From Ferrovum sp. (GTDB lineage Bacteria; Pseudomonadota; Gammaproteobacteria; Burkholderiales; Ferrovaceae): a stretch of 63,768 nt of DNA. The DNA is taken from positions 1-63,768 of the forward strand of contig JAAGNR010000084.1 of NCBI GenBank assembly GCA_010435995.1, written 5' to 3'. The position numbers and the translations under genes were made by a program. Position 1 is the first letter of the stretch. Every line of letters starts with the position of its first letter. The notes beneath the pieces were generated by a model, which was given only the letters and a program-made list of their open reading frames with translations, did not search any database and was not told the DNA's origin. Below, in pieces: positions 33,770 to 43,187 of the stretch.

Positions 33770-34156
33770 ATGATTATCCAGAATACATCCACCAATGGTT
33801 CGTTGCCCTTGCCGGCGACGAGTTCCTCCTTTCCTCCTTCAGGTTCGACGCCTCCAGTCTCTGGTTCGACGCCTCCAGTCTCTGGTTCGACGACGGGCGC
33901 ATCTTCTTCTGCCAGCACTAGTCCTGGGCAAGTACAGAGTGCTGTGAATACCCTGAACCAGTCTTCCTCCATGCTCAATCGCGATTTGACGTTCAGTGTG
34001 GATAAATCCACCAAGGAAACCGTAGTTAAAGTGGTGGAATCCCAGACCGGTGCCGTGATTGCCCAGATTCCCTCGCAACAGGCGCTGGCCATTGCTCAAG
34101 CCATCGATGCCATGCCGCAAAAGTCGCAGGGCGTCTTGCTGAATCAGAAAGCGTAA
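33770..34156 (+). CDS. flaG: Flagellar protein FlaG
   Basis: 128 residues of the FlaG family, often found between fliC and fliD and linked to filament length. The conserved core (about 50-128; LNRDLTFSVDKSTKETVVKVVESQTGAVIAQIP) is clear. The first 45 residues are a low-complexity Ser/Pro/Thr stretch containing a tandem repeat. GAGGG sits six bases before the ATG. Confidence 0.9.
   Translation: MIIQNTSTNGSLPLPATSSSFPPSGSTPPVSGSTPPVSGSTTGASSSASTSPGQVQSAVNTLNQSSSMLNRDLTFSVDKSTKETVVKVVESQTGAVIAQIPSQQALAIAQAIDAMPQKSQGVLLNQKA
33842..33892 (+). repeat. 21-bp tandem repeat in flaG
   Basis: Two exact 21-bp copies (33842-33862 and 33863-33883) followed by nine bases of a third. Each encodes GSTPPVS. 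The period is a multiple of three, so copy-number changes would lengthen or shorten the disordered N terminus without a frameshift. Confidence 0.95.
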
Positions 34157-34172
34157 GGTTGAGGGTAAGATC

Positions 34173-36194
34173 ATGGCCGTTTCATCCACTTCCAGCGCTG
34201 GAATAATTCCCAGCGGTTCGGTTACTACCGGTTCGATTGATGTGTCGAGCATCGTCAGCCAGTTGATGACGGTGGAGAGTCAGCCGGTTACGCAGCTTCA
34301 GAACCAGCAATCGGGGTTTCAGTCCCAGGTTTCAGCCCTTAATACGGTGCAGAGTGCGGTATCGTCATTCCAAGCTGCGGTACAGGGGCTGACTTCACTG
34401 AACCAATATCAGAGCTACTCGGCCAGTTCCAGCAATGCTGCGGTCAGTGCCACGGCAACCTCTGGTGCCATTCCGGGTAACTACAGTATTGCCGTGTCCC
34501 AATTGGCACAAGCACAAAGTCTGGTGGCCACGGGACAGACCAGTGCTACCACAGCCATTGGTACAGGAGCCACTACCACACTGAATTTCACCTTTGGCAC
34601 CATCAGCGGGGGAACCCTCACCAGTGGGACCTATACCGGGGCGACTTTCACGCCCAGCGGCAGCGGTACCAAATCGGTGACCATCAATAGCAGTAACGAT
34701 TCCCTTCAGGGGATTGCAGCGGCCATCAATGCTGCAGGCATTGGCGTCAATGCCACCGTGGTCAATGATGGCAGCAGCACGCCTTACAGGTTGGTGCTCA
34801 CGGGTCCTTCGGGGGTGAGCAACAGCATGCAGATCGGCGTGACAGGGGATGCCACATTGAGCAGTTTGCTCAGTCAAAATCCTGCGGGAACGCAGAATCT
34901 GAACCAAACCTCAGTGGCGCAAAATGCCCAATTGACGGTCAATGGTCTGGCGGTCTCCCAAAGTTCCAATACGGTGACCAATGCGGTGCAGGGAGTGACT
35001 TTGAATTTGTCGGGAACCACCACCTCGGTCGCCAACGTGAGCGTGGCTCAGAACACGAGCGCAGCCACTTCGGCAGTGAATAACCTGGTTTCGGCTTACA
35101 ACGCGCTAAATACTGCGATTCAGGGGGTGGCCAGTTATAACAGTTCCACCAATACGGCGGGACCGTTGTTTGGTGATCCCATGGTCAACAATATCCAGAA
35201 CCAGATCCGTTCCATCCTGAATACGCCCATTTCCGGAACCACTTCGGTGTACGCCACCTTGTCAGAAATCGGGGTAACTTTTCAGTCAGATGGCTCCATG
35301 GCGGTCAACAGCAGTCAGCTGAATACGGCGCTGGCCACCAGTCCTGGGGATATTGCCAGCCTTTTCAGTACAGTGGGCAAGGCCACCGATAGTCTGGTTT
35401 CCTATGCCAATTCCAGTGCCAGCACCCAGGCAGGAACTTATGCCGTCAATGTGACCCAGGTTGCCACCCAGGGGCAACTGACCGGCTCTGCCGCACCGGG
35501 TTTGACCATTACCAGCGGGACCAACGATGCGCTCAATCTGACAGTGAATGGCACGCAAGTGGCGCTGACCATTCCCGCCGGAACCTATGCCAGTGCGGGC
35601 AGTCTGGCGGCACAGGTGCAGTCCTCCATCAATGGCAACTCGACGTTGTCTGCGGCCGGGATTTCCGTGGCAGTCACGGTAAATGCCAGTGGAGCGCTCA
35701 ACATACAAGCTAATAATTACGGTTCTTCCTCCTCGGTGGCAGTGACCGGCGGGAATGGCAGTGCGGGATTGCTGGGAAGTACACCGGTTCAGGCCAACGG
35801 TCTGAATGTGGTAGGAACCATCAATGGAACATCGGCCACCGGTTCCGGCCAACTTCTGACCTCGACGGCAGGTAATAGTTCGGGTCTGTCTTTGACCATC
35901 AATGGCGGTGCCACAGGCAGTCGCGGTACGGTGTCCTTCTCCCAGGGCTATGCCGTGAGTCTGAACAATCTGGCCACGTCACTGCTGGACCCCATCAGTG
36001 GACCGATTGCGGCGGAAGTCACTGGTTTGAATTCGACCATCAGTAATATTGGCAGCCAGATTACCAGCTGGCAGGCGCGTCTCACCAGTATCCAGCAGTC
36101 CCTGACCTCCCAGTACACGGCATTGAATGTCATGCTGGGTACCATGAGCCAGACCAGCAGCTATCTTTCCACCCAATTGGCGCAACTGCGTTAG
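34173..36194 (+). CDS. fliD: Flagellar filament cap protein FliD
   Basis: FliD (HAP2) caps the growing filament and folds flagellin. 673 residues, longer than the E. coli protein (468). The N-terminal part (about 15-115; SQLMTVESQPVTQLQNQQSGFQSQVSALNTVQSAVSSFQ, given here as a region) and the C-terminal coiled coil (about 600-673; ITSWQARLTSIQQSLTSQY, LGTMSQTSSYLSTQLAQL) are conserved. The middle is enlarged by Ser/Thr/Gly/Asn-rich flagellin-IN-like segments (GTYAVNVTQVA and others). It lies between flaG and its chaperone-like neighbour fliS. Confidence 0.96.
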   Translation: MAVSSTSSAGIIPSGSVTTGSIDVSSIVSQLMTVESQPVTQLQNQQSGFQSQVSALNTVQSAVSSFQAAVQGLTSLNQYQSYSASSSNAAVSATATSGAIPGNYSIAVSQLAQAQSLVATGQTSATTAIGTGATTTLNFTFGTISGGTLTSGTYTGATFTPSGSGTKSVTINSSNDSLQGIAAAINAAGIGVNATVVNDGSSTPYRLVLTGPSGVSNSMQIGVTGDATLSSLLSQNPAGTQNLNQTSVAQNAQLTVNGLAVSQSSNTVTNAVQGVTLNLSGTTTSVANVSVAQNTSAATSAVNNLVSAYNALNTAIQGVASYNSSTNTAGPLFGDPMVNNIQNQIRSILNTPISGTTSVYATLSEIGVTFQSDGSMAVNSSQLNTALATSPGDIASLFSTVGKATDSLVSYANSSASTQAGTYAVNVTQVATQGQLTGSAAPGLTITSGTNDALNLTVNGTQVALTIPAGTYASAGSLAAQVQSSINGNSTLSAAGISVAVTVNASGALNIQANNYGSSSSVAVTGGNGSAGLLGSTPVQANGLNVVGTINGTSATGSGQLLTSTAGNSSGLSLTINGGATGSRGTVSFSQGYAVSLNNLATSLLDPISGPIAAEVTGLNSTISNIGSQITSWQARLTSIQQSLTSQYTALNVMLGTMSQTSSYLSTQLAQLR

Positions 36195-36204
36195 GAGATT
36201 CATT

Positions 36205-36717
36205 ATGAATGCCATGTCCAAGCTGAAGAAATATGAAGAAGTAGGGGTGGATTCCAGCGTACATTCAGCAGATGCGCATAAGCTCGTACTGTTGCTCTAT
36301 CAAGGTGCACTGTTGTCCATTGCCGCTGCCAAGAATCATTTGTTGCAGGGAGAGATTGCTGCCAAGGGGAAATCCGTTTCCCAAGCCATTTCCATCATCG
36401 ATGAGGGATTGAAGGCCAGCCTCAACATGACCGTGGGGGGGGAACTGGTCCATAATCTGAGTTCGTTATATGGATATATGACGTCCCGTCTGGTGGAAGC
36501 CAATCTGAAAAATGATGGGGCCATTCTGGATGAGGTCTCCAAATTGTTGATTGAACTGCGTGGAGGGTGGGAAGCCATCCGGGCCACCATTGCCAAAGAG
36601 GAGACTCCGACTGCGGTTCCTGCTGTCACGGATAAAGTGGTTCCTCTGACCAACGCTGCTGATGCCTCCCTTCGGCCGGGTGTACGCAAAGCCTTGAGTG
36701 CCTATCAAAGCGCATGA
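36205..36717 (+). CDS. fliS: Flagellin chaperone FliS
   Basis: FliS binds flagellin C termini and prevents early polymerisation. 170 residues: the helical core (about 1-130; DAHKLVLLLYQGALLSIAAAK, SIIDEGLKASLNM, LYGYMTSRLVEANLKND) is typical, with a C-terminal extension of about 40 residues beyond the usual length. GGAG precedes the ATG. A G8 tract at 36435-36442 lies in frame. Confidence 0.95.
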   Translation: MNAMSKLKKYEEVGVDSSVHSADAHKLVLLLYQGALLSIAAAKNHLLQGEIAAKGKSVSQAISIIDEGLKASLNMTVGGELVHNLSSLYGYMTSRLVEANLKNDGAILDEVSKLLIELRGGWEAIRATIAKEETPTAVPAVTDKVVPLTNAADASLRPGVRKALSAYQSA

Positions 36718-36724
36718 ATCTCCT

Positions 36725-37057
36725 ATGAGCAACTTCCCTTCGTCCGTACAAAATTATGAAGCCCTGTCGTCCCTGATGGGGTTGATGCGTGAGGCTGCAA
36801 CCACGGGGCAGTGGGATCAATTGGTTGCCCTAGAGAAACAGTGTCAGGATCGGGTGCAGGTCATGCGTCAGGTGGATCCTCAGGTGAGCTTGGATGAAGG
36901 CGCGCGTGAGCGCAAGAAAGCATTGATTTTGCAGATGCTGGCGGACGATGCCAGCATTCGCAGCCACACTGAGCCGTGGATGGAAAAGCTCCAATGGGTT
37001 TTGCGTAGTACGCGCCGAGAGCAGAAGGTGCGGCAAGCCTATACTCCGATGCGCTGA
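36725..37057 (+). CDS. fliT: Flagellar protein FliT
   Basis: A 110-residue helical protein of the FliT type, the expected third gene of fliDST. FliT is the export chaperone of FliD and, in enterics, also lowers FlhDC activity. Similarity is modest (YEALSSLMGLMREAATTGQWDQLVALE is the typical N-terminal helix region, and the pattern RRE..VRQAY at the end), so the call leans on position. The start at 36725 is eight bases behind fliS; an upstream GTG in the same frame is inside fliS and rejected. Confidence 0.8.
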   Translation: MSNFPSSVQNYEALSSLMGLMREAATTGQWDQLVALEKQCQDRVQVMRQVDPQVSLDEGARERKKALILQMLADDASIRSHTEPWMEKLQWVLRSTRREQKVRQAYTPMR

Positions 37058-37074
37058 TCTAAGCAGGCTGGAAT

Positions 37075-38208
37075 ATGCTACCGGCCGAATTGCTGAACGC
37101 CCTTCAGGCCTATGCCCTGAATCGCGATCCCTTGCCCTCGGGGGCTTCTCCTGTTCCACAGTCGCCGTCATTGGCGCAGTCATTGCAGGTTGGGCAACAG
37201 GTTCAGGGGACGGTGGTGGCAGAACTTTCTCCGGGAGTATTTACGGTCAGGGTGGCCAGCCAACTGGTTCAAATGCCGTTGCCCCAAGGGGCAGCTTCGG
37301 GTTCCGCAGTGACCCTTCAGGTGGCGTCATTGCAGCCACGGCTGGTATTTAATTTGGTGGCCCCTCAGAATTCCACCCTCACGACGACGGAATCTTCCCC
37401 TCAGATTGGGACCACGGCCCAGATGTTGTCTGATTTGATGCAGAACTCTGCCGGTACGGTGACCAACCCACGGCAATCTGCCCCCCTGGCGCTTCCGGGA
37501 GAACCTCTGACCGTATCCCAGTTGGCCCACACCCTACAGCAGACTTTGACCACCAGCGGCCTGTTCTATGAGTCCCATCAGGCGCAATGGGTGGGAGGTC
37601 AGCACAGCACCGCCCAGTTGCAAGCCGAGCCGCAAAACCAGCCAGCTCAGACGGTTGTCACGCCGGTTTATGAGTTTTCTCAGCCGACCTCGGCTCCGCC
37701 GACCACGAGACAATTACCGACAGCTGCTGTGGTTTCAACGCCGGGAGGAGGGGGGCTGGTTTCCAGTGCACAGGTCGTCTCATCTGCCGGTACGGGTCAG
37801 GCGGCTGCCTCTGTGATTCCTTCTCACCTGCAGGTTCTGGTGCAGCAACAATTGGGCGTTTTGGAAACCGGTAAAGTGGTGTGGCAAGGGTATTTGATGC
37901 CAGGTCAACCCCTGAATTGGCATATCTGGCCTGAATCTTCTCACTCCGGAACGGCACAGGAGCCCGCGGTTTCCGTATGGCATACGGAAGTGCAACTGGA
38001 GTTGCCTGCATTGGGGACGGTCACGGCGCGTCTCAAATTGGATGGCCATGGGGTAACGGTGAATTTGGGTGCAGTGGCGCCCTCGACGCGTCAGACGCTG
38101 ATGCAGCAGAGTTCTGATCTGGTGGGGGCTTTGCAGGCCGCCGGAATTACGGTGGTGGGCGCGTTGGTCTCTGCCGATCCCGCGACGGTGGCCGGTACGG
38201 GATCATGA
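37075..38208 (+). CDS. FliK-like hook-length control family protein (second copy)
   Basis: 377 residues with an N-terminal beta-rich part (about 35-100; VGQQVQGTVVAELSPGVFTVRVASQLV is its core), a Gln/Ser/Thr/Pro-rich middle (about 105-255), and a C-terminal domain resembling the FliK hook-length domain (about 285-365; VWHTEVQLELPALGTVTARLKLDG). It is distinct from the canonical fliK at 45094. Its stop overlaps the start of an flhX-type gene by four bases, a pairing known in beta- and gammaproteobacteria. Function unknown; it may tune the export switch. Confidence 0.75.
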   Translation: MLPAELLNALQAYALNRDPLPSGASPVPQSPSLAQSLQVGQQVQGTVVAELSPGVFTVRVASQLVQMPLPQGAASGSAVTLQVASLQPRLVFNLVAPQNSTLTTTESSPQIGTTAQMLSDLMQNSAGTVTNPRQSAPLALPGEPLTVSQLAHTLQQTLTTSGLFYESHQAQWVGGQHSTAQLQAEPQNQPAQTVVTPVYEFSQPTSAPPTTRQLPTAAVVSTPGGGGLVSSAQVVSSAGTGQAAASVIPSHLQVLVQQQLGVLETGKVVWQGYLMPGQPLNWHIWPESSHSGTAQEPAVSVWHTEVQLELPALGTVTARLKLDGHGVTVNLGAVAPSTRQTLMQQSSDLVGALQAAGITVVGALVSADPATVAGTGS

Positions 38209-38501
38209 GCGGTTCTGGCGATGCTCACCGGCAGGCAGCCGTGGCCTTGGCCTACCAAGGGTTGGAGGGAACAGCTCCCAAGGTGGTGGCCAAGGGACGT
38301 GGATTGCTGGCTCAAGCCATCATCGAGCGGGCGCGGGCCCACGGTGTATATGTGCATGAATCGGAAGAGTTGGTGGGCATGCTCATGCAGGTCGAATTGG
38401 ACCGTCATATTCCTCCTCAATTGTATTTGGCAGTTGCTGAATTGCTGGCTTGGTTGTATCGTCTCGAAGGAAAGCAAACCAGTGAGAGTCCTCCCCTATG
38501 A
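38205..38501 (+). CDS. FlhB C-terminal-domain protein (FlhX type)
   Basis: A 98-residue stand-alone homologue of the FlhB cytoplasmic domain without membrane helices. It starts where FlhB would be cleaved: AAVALAYQG corresponds to HYAVALRY, but the NPTH cleavage site itself is absent. APKVVAKGRGLLAQAIIERA, ELVGMLMQVELDRHIPPQLYLAVAEL follow the parent domain closely (compare IPEALYLAVAEILAY in flhB here). It is likely to bind the export gate or replace the cleaved FlhB tail. It is locked by four-base overlaps between the fliK-like gene and ycgR. Confidence 0.85.
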   Translation: MSGSGDAHRQAAVALAYQGLEGTAPKVVAKGRGLLAQAIIERARAHGVYVHESEELVGMLMQVELDRHIPPQLYLAVAELLAWLYRLEGKQTSESPPL

Positions 38502-39253
38502 TGAACCCTGATGTGGCACTGACGATTGAGTCATTTTCACCCACCGAAGAACACGCGTTCAAAATCGACGCTCCCAAAGCCATTCAGGGTATCGTGCGTG
38601 ATATCGCACGGCATGCTGAGAGGGTTGCCCTGTATTACGATTCTGCCGAAGGAGGGGTGATCGTCACGGTGATTCTTGAGGTGGGGCCTGACGGATTTTG
38701 GCTTGATGCCACCCATGACGGGAATATCAACGGCAAAATTCAGGCCAGTGCATCGCGGTACTTTGTCAGCGCTCACCTTCAGGCTAAGGTGCAGTTTCCG
38801 GTGACACAGTTAGAATTACAGCGACACGATGATGTAGAAACCTTTTTTGTGCCTTTTCCGGAACAATTGATGCGCTTGCAACGGCGAGATTTTTTTCGCT
38901 TGTATTTGCCTCAAGGGGCATTGATTTGTGACGTATCACTGCCTGATCAGGGTACCGTCACTGAACCCCTGCGTTTCACCGTGCGTGATATCAGCGAAGG
39001 CGGAGTGGCTTTGCTTTGTGAACAAAATGACCCACGCCTGCAGCCAGGTATTCAGGTACAGGACTGTCGGCTGACTCTGGAGGATGGCAGTGAGCTGATA
39101 TTTGGTCTGCAGGTGCGTCATTCGGTATTAACACGGATGCCTTCCGGAGATGAGAAGACCTGTATTGGCTGCCGCTTTATCACCCTATCCGCGCGAATGG
39201 CCGCGCAGTTGCAACGATTTATTACGCGCCGGCAAAGGGAACGTTTGTCCTGA
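38498..39253 (+). CDS. ycgR: Flagellar brake protein YcgR (PilZ domain)
   Basis: YcgR binds cyclic di-GMP and slows the motor through FliG or MotA. 251 residues: a YcgR N-terminal domain (about 10-120) and a PilZ domain with both ligand motifs, RRDFFR (about 127-133, RxxxR) and DISEGG (about 164-170, DxSxxG). It is translationally coupled to flhX. With the cyclase at 30405 it completes a make-and-sense pair in the flagellar locus. Confidence 0.93.
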   Translation: MMNPDVALTIESFSPTEEHAFKIDAPKAIQGIVRDIARHAERVALYYDSAEGGVIVTVILEVGPDGFWLDATHDGNINGKIQASASRYFVSAHLQAKVQFPVTQLELQRHDDVETFFVPFPEQLMRLQRRDFFRLYLPQGALICDVSLPDQGTVTEPLRFTVRDISEGGVALLCEQNDPRLQPGIQVQDCRLTLEDGSELIFGLQVRHSVLTRMPSGDEKTCIGCRFITLSARMAAQLQRFITRRQRERLS

Positions 39254-39592
39254 TCATACCTGCATGTTCATGATGTCGTTATAGGCAGCTACCACTTTGT
39301 TGCGCACCTGAATGCCGGTTTGCAGGGTAATGGTGGCTTTCTGCATCGCCATCATGGCATCGCTCAGGCTGACATCGGGATTGCCGGAAGTGAATTGTTG
39401 AGTGAGGGTATTCGACTGGGATTGGGACTGGGCAATTTGATCCACAGAGTTTTTCAGCAGGGTAGAAAAATCCGCTGGCGGTGCAGCAGTGCTCTGGCCA
39501 AGAGTCCCTGTGGTGCCCATATTGCTCCCTTGTGCGGCTGCAACAGCATTTCGCATCTGGGCAAGCAAGCCGTCTACGGCGGAAATGGACAT
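39254..39592 (-). CDS. fliE: Flagellar hook-basal body complex protein FliE
   Basis: FliE links the MS ring to the rod. From the start at 39592 (MSISAVDGLLAQM, with GAGGAG ten bases upstream) it has 112 residues; the ATG at 39610 coincides with this ribosome site and is rejected. The conserved C-terminal half (SDAMMAMQKATITLQTGIQVRNKVVAAYNDIMNMQV region) is intact. It stands divergent from fliF as in enterics, and its stop directly abuts the ycgR stop. Confidence 0.95.
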   Translation of the reverse strand: MSISAVDGLLAQMRNAVAAAQGSNMGTTGTLGQSTAAPPADFSTLLKNSVDQIAQSQSQSNTLTQQFTSGNPDVSLSDAMMAMQKATITLQTGIQVRNKVVAAYNDIMNMQV

Positions 39593-39753
39593 ATTTCTGG
39601 TACTCCTCATGGCAGTCTAACCCACACTGTAGTCCACACCGTGATAGGACAAAGAGGCAATAACCCCAGAATTTTCGCTTCTGTTCACTGGAATGGCGTG
39701 ACTGGGCACGCGCATAATGGGCTCATCGATCACTCCGTATTCCCGACAACGAC

Positions 39754-41517
39754 ATGGCTGAATTGGCAGAAAATCCTCCCGTCACACCCACTTCACTGTT
39801 GAGCCAGTCGTGGACTCGTTTGGGTGCGGGTCAGAAGATGGGGCTGGGTGTGGCTCTGGCAGCGCTACTGGCTTTGGCCGTTGGCCTCTGGCTATGGGGT
39901 TCTACACCGGAATATCGTGTTCTCTACAGCAACCTGTCCGACAAGGATGGGGGTGCCATCATCGATGCCCTGCAACAGATGAACGTGCCCTATAAGTTTG
40001 CTGAAGGAGGGGGGGCTCTGCTGGTGCCGGCCAATCAGGTGCATGAGGCTCGGCTCCATCTGGCGGGTCAGGGGTTGCCCAAGGGGGGGACAGTGGGATT
40101 CGAGTTGATGGAGAATCAGAAATTTGGTACCAGCGAATTTCTCGAACAGGTCAACTATAAACGTGCCCTGGAGGGGGAATTGGCCCGCTCTGTTCAAACT
40201 TTGTCGGCGGTACAGGCGGCGCGTATTCATTTGGCCATTCCCAAGCCGACCGTTTTCGTCAAAGAGCAGGAGCCCCCCACGGCCTCCGTGGTTTTGGCCC
40301 TTTATCCCGGACGGGTGCTCGATCCGGGTCAGGTCAATGCCGTGATCCATCTGGTTTCCAGCAGTGTGCCCAATCTCACGCCAAAAAATGTGACGGTAGT
40401 GGATCAGAGTGGGACTTTGCTCAGCGCTCCCCAGAGCGGTGAAAATAGCGCATTGGATGCGGAACAGTTGAAGTATGTTCATCAGATCGAGGAAGATTAT
40501 GGCAAGCGCATCGAGAACATTCTCATTCCCTTGGTGGGATCGGCCAATGTCCATGCGCAGGTCACTGCAGAGGTCGACTTTACGCAGGCAGAACAGACGG
40601 CAGAATCTTATAAGCCCAACCAACCCCCTAATCAGGCGGCGGTGGTCAGTCAGCAGACTGCCGAATCTTCCAGTCTGAACGGCCCAGGGGTGGGCGGCGT
40701 TCCCGGCGCATTGACTAACCAACCCCCCGTGCCGGCTGTGGCTCCGTTGACGGCGGCCAATGCTGTTCCACCTCAGCCGGCTCCACAAGCGCCTGGGGCG
40801 GCAGCGCCTGGCGCCCCGCCTGGGGCAGCGCCCGCAGCTCAGGCGGCAGCGGTGGCGACGGCACAAAATTCGGCAACCAATCACAAGGAAACCACAACCA
40901 ATTATGATGTAGACCATACCATCAGTCATACCCGCTTGCCGGTGGGCGTGGTGCGGCACTTGTCCGTGGCCGTCATTCTCAACAACCATACGGTCACAGA
41001 CAAGGCTGGGAAGATCAGCGAACGCCCATTTAGTGAATCCGAAAAAGCGCAGATGTCCACTTTGATCAAGGATGCCGTCGGTTTTGATGACAAGCGGGGA
41101 GATGCCTTGAGTTTGCTCAATAGTCCTTTCGTCGAGCAAAAGGATAAGGTTGTGGAACTGCCGTTATGGAAACAGCCGGAAAATATTTCTCTGGCGAAGG
41201 ATGCTCTGAAATACCTGATTATTGTTGGGTTGGCATTGTACCTTCTGTTGGGAATCGTGCGGCCGGCGGTGCGCAATTTCAATCAGGCGCTCAACCCGAC
41301 CCCAGTCGAAAAAGCGTTGGACGAGTTTGGTGCAGAGGAATCGACGGGGGGAGAGGATAGTGAAGAGGGATTGGAAGGGGCGGGGTATACCGACTCTGGG
41401 GCTCCCGTGGCGGCGTCATCCTATGAGACGAATCTCAATAGCGCTCGCCAGATGGCCATGCAGGAGCCTGCCATCGTGGCATCCGTACTGAAAGACTGGA
41501 TCAACGGCAATGAGTGA
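39754..41517 (+). CDS. fliF: Flagellar MS-ring protein FliF
   Basis: FliF forms the MS ring in the inner membrane. 587 residues: membrane helix 1 (about 29-49), the ring-building periplasmic domains (EYRVLYSNLSDKDGGAII, LVSSSVPNLTPKNVTVVDQSG), a long Ala/Pro/Gln-rich insert (about 310-375), membrane helix 2 (about 488-507) and the C-terminal FliG-binding tail. The 161-bp divergent gap to fliE holds a CATAAT -10 candidate near 39713 and an AATAACC stretch weakly like an FlhDC half box. It overlaps fliG by eight bases. Confidence 0.97.
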   Translation: MAELAENPPVTPTSLLSQSWTRLGAGQKMGLGVALAALLALAVGLWLWGSTPEYRVLYSNLSDKDGGAIIDALQQMNVPYKFAEGGGALLVPANQVHEARLHLAGQGLPKGGTVGFELMENQKFGTSEFLEQVNYKRALEGELARSVQTLSAVQAARIHLAIPKPTVFVKEQEPPTASVVLALYPGRVLDPGQVNAVIHLVSSSVPNLTPKNVTVVDQSGTLLSAPQSGENSALDAEQLKYVHQIEEDYGKRIENILIPLVGSANVHAQVTAEVDFTQAEQTAESYKPNQPPNQAAVVSQQTAESSSLNGPGVGGVPGALTNQPPVPAVAPLTAANAVPPQPAPQAPGAAAPGAPPGAAPAAQAAAVATAQNSATNHKETTTNYDVDHTISHTRLPVGVVRHLSVAVILNNHTVTDKAGKISERPFSESEKAQMSTLIKDAVGFDDKRGDALSLLNSPFVEQKDKVVELPLWKQPENISLAKDALKYLIIVGLALYLLLGIVRPAVRNFNQALNPTPVEKALDEFGAEESTGGEDSEEGLEGAGYTDSGAPVAASSYETNLNSARQMAMQEPAIVASVLKDWINGNE

Positions 41518-42505
41518 TGAAGGGGTCAACAAGAGCGCGATTTTTCTCATGACACTGGGAGAGAATGAGGCCGCAGAGGTGTTGAAGCAGATGGCTCCCA
41601 AGGAGGTTCAGAAAATCAGCACAGCCATGGCTTCGCTGAAAGCTCTGACCAAAGATCAGATCACGGAAGTATTCGATGAATTCCATACCCTGGTGGCAGA
41701 AAAAACCTCGGTGGGGATGAACTCTACAGATTACATCAAAAAAATGCTCAACCAGGCCTTGGGCGATGACAAGGCCGCAGGATTGATTGACCGGATTCTC
41801 CATGGGGGTGATACCAGTGGTATTGAGAGTCTCAAATGGATGGATTCCACCAGCATTGCTGACTTGATTGGTGGGGAGCATCCGCAAATCATTGCAACCA
41901 TTCTGGTTCACCTTGAACCGGACCAGTGTGCGGCAGTATTGAACGCCATGACGGAGCGCACCCGTAATGATGTGGTATTGCGTATCGCCACTCTGGATGG
42001 GGTGCAGCCCATGGCCTTGCGGGAACTCAATGATGTTTTGACCAAGTTGCTCATGGGGGCGGCCTCGACCAAGAAGCACATCAAGGGAGGCACCAAGGCG
42101 ACGGCAGAAATTCTCAATTATATCGGCGGAACTTCAGAAGCTTCAGTGATCGAAGCGGTGCGCAGTTACGACCCTGATCTGGCGCAGAAGATCATGGATG
42201 AAATGTTTGTCTTCGATAATTTGACCGAAATCGACGATCGTGGAATTCAGTTGGTGCTACGGGAAGTTCAGTCCGAGTCGTTGATTGTTGCGCTTAAGGG
42301 AGCCAGTGCGGAATTGCGCGAAAAAGTCTTCAAGAACATGTCTCAGCGTGCTGCCGAGATGATGCGCGAAGATTTGGATGCCAAGGGTCCCGTACGTTTG
42401 AGCGAAGTGGAGGCAGAACAGAAAGAAATCATCAAGATCGTGCGCCGTATGGCTGATGAAGGACAAATCGCCTTGGGAGGAAAGGGAGATGACGCTTTTG
42501 TCTGA
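41510..42505 (+). CDS. fliG: Flagellar motor switch protein FliG
   Basis: FliG connects the rotor to the stators. 331 residues, the usual length, with the FliF-binding N-terminal domain, the EHPQ motif (GGEHPQIIATILVHL), the Gly-Gly hinge region and the charged C-terminal torque helix (VLREVQSESLIVALKGA, RAAEMMREDLDAKGPVRLSEVE). It overlaps fliF and fliH. Confidence 0.98.
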   Translation: MSDEGVNKSAIFLMTLGENEAAEVLKQMAPKEVQKISTAMASLKALTKDQITEVFDEFHTLVAEKTSVGMNSTDYIKKMLNQALGDDKAAGLIDRILHGGDTSGIESLKWMDSTSIADLIGGEHPQIIATILVHLEPDQCAAVLNAMTERTRNDVVLRIATLDGVQPMALRELNDVLTKLLMGAASTKKHIKGGTKATAEILNYIGGTSEASVIEAVRSYDPDLAQKIMDEMFVFDNLTEIDDRGIQLVLREVQSESLIVALKGASAELREKVFKNMSQRAAEMMREDLDAKGPVRLSEVEAEQKEIIKIVRRMADEGQIALGGKGDDAFV

Positions 42506-43187
42506 TTCCCCACTCCATTCCAAAGATGGGTTGGCCGCCTATCAGCGCTGGGAATTTCCCAGTTTTGATCCCGTCGTCAAACCGGTTCCCAAGGTGCCCG
42601 TTCAGGAGACTCCAAGTCTCCCCCCTCGGCCTCTCCCGCCCACCTTTATCCTTCCTACGGCCGCAGAGTTGGAGGAGATTCATCAACAAGCAGAACAGGA
42701 AGGGCATCGCACTGGTTATCAGGTGGGTTATCAGGTGGGTTTTGAAGCCGGACAGCAGCAGGTGGTTCAGGCAGTAGAACACTTGACGGGAGTAGTGGAT
42801 GCCTTGCAGGCCCAGTTCACTCGGGTGGATCAGGAAGTGGTTCAGGGAGTCCTGGATCTTGCGCTGGAAGTTGCTCGGCAAATGCTGCGTCAAACGTTGC
42901 TGGTGCAACCCGAACGAATTCTGCTGTTGATACGCGAGGCCATGACTTTGCTGCCCCCGTTTAACCAATCGGCTCATCTCACCCTGAATCCTGCAGATGC
43001 CCTGTTGGTGCGCGAAGCCATGGGGGAGCAGTTGGCCCATAGCGGTTGGAAAATCATGGAAGATATGACGTTGGAACGGGGGGGGTGTCGCTTCGATACG
43101 GCGCATAGTCAGATTGACGCTTCCTTGGGGCGACGTTGGAAAGAGGTGGTCGCGACTCTGGGACAAGAGGGGGAATGGTTGGCATGA
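42489..43187 (+). CDS. fliH: Flagellar assembly protein FliH
   Basis: FliH regulates the export ATPase FliI and tethers it to the C ring. 232 residues from the ATG at 42489, inside the end of fliG (17-base overlap). A Pro-rich N-terminal segment (about 28-58) is followed by the GxxxG-type repeat region ([20 protein letters not shown]) and the conserved C-terminal domain. A G8 tract (43078-43085) encodes part of LERGGCRFD. Confidence 0.94.
   Translation: MTLLSDSPLHSKDGLAAYQRWEFPSFDPVVKPVPKVPVQETPSLPPRPLPPTFILPTAAELEEIHQQAEQEGHRTGYQVGYQVGFEAGQQQVVQAVEHLTGVVDALQAQFTRVDQEVVQGVLDLALEVARQMLRQTLLVQPERILLLIREAMTLLPPFNQSAHLTLNPADALLVREAMGEQLAHSGWKIMEDMTLERGGCRFDTAHSQIDASLGRRWKEVVATLGQEGEWLA

Noticed and set aside
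37075-38208. Treating the fliK-like gene as the true fliK
   Set aside because: The gene at 45094 has the diagnostic C-terminal LxPPxLG region and the standard place between fliJ and fliL; this one is a paralogue.
39892-41139. 415-codon open frame antisense to fliF
   Set aside because: It lies wholly opposite a clear fliF and its translation is rich in Arg, His and Gly without any family motif, as expected of a shadow frame.
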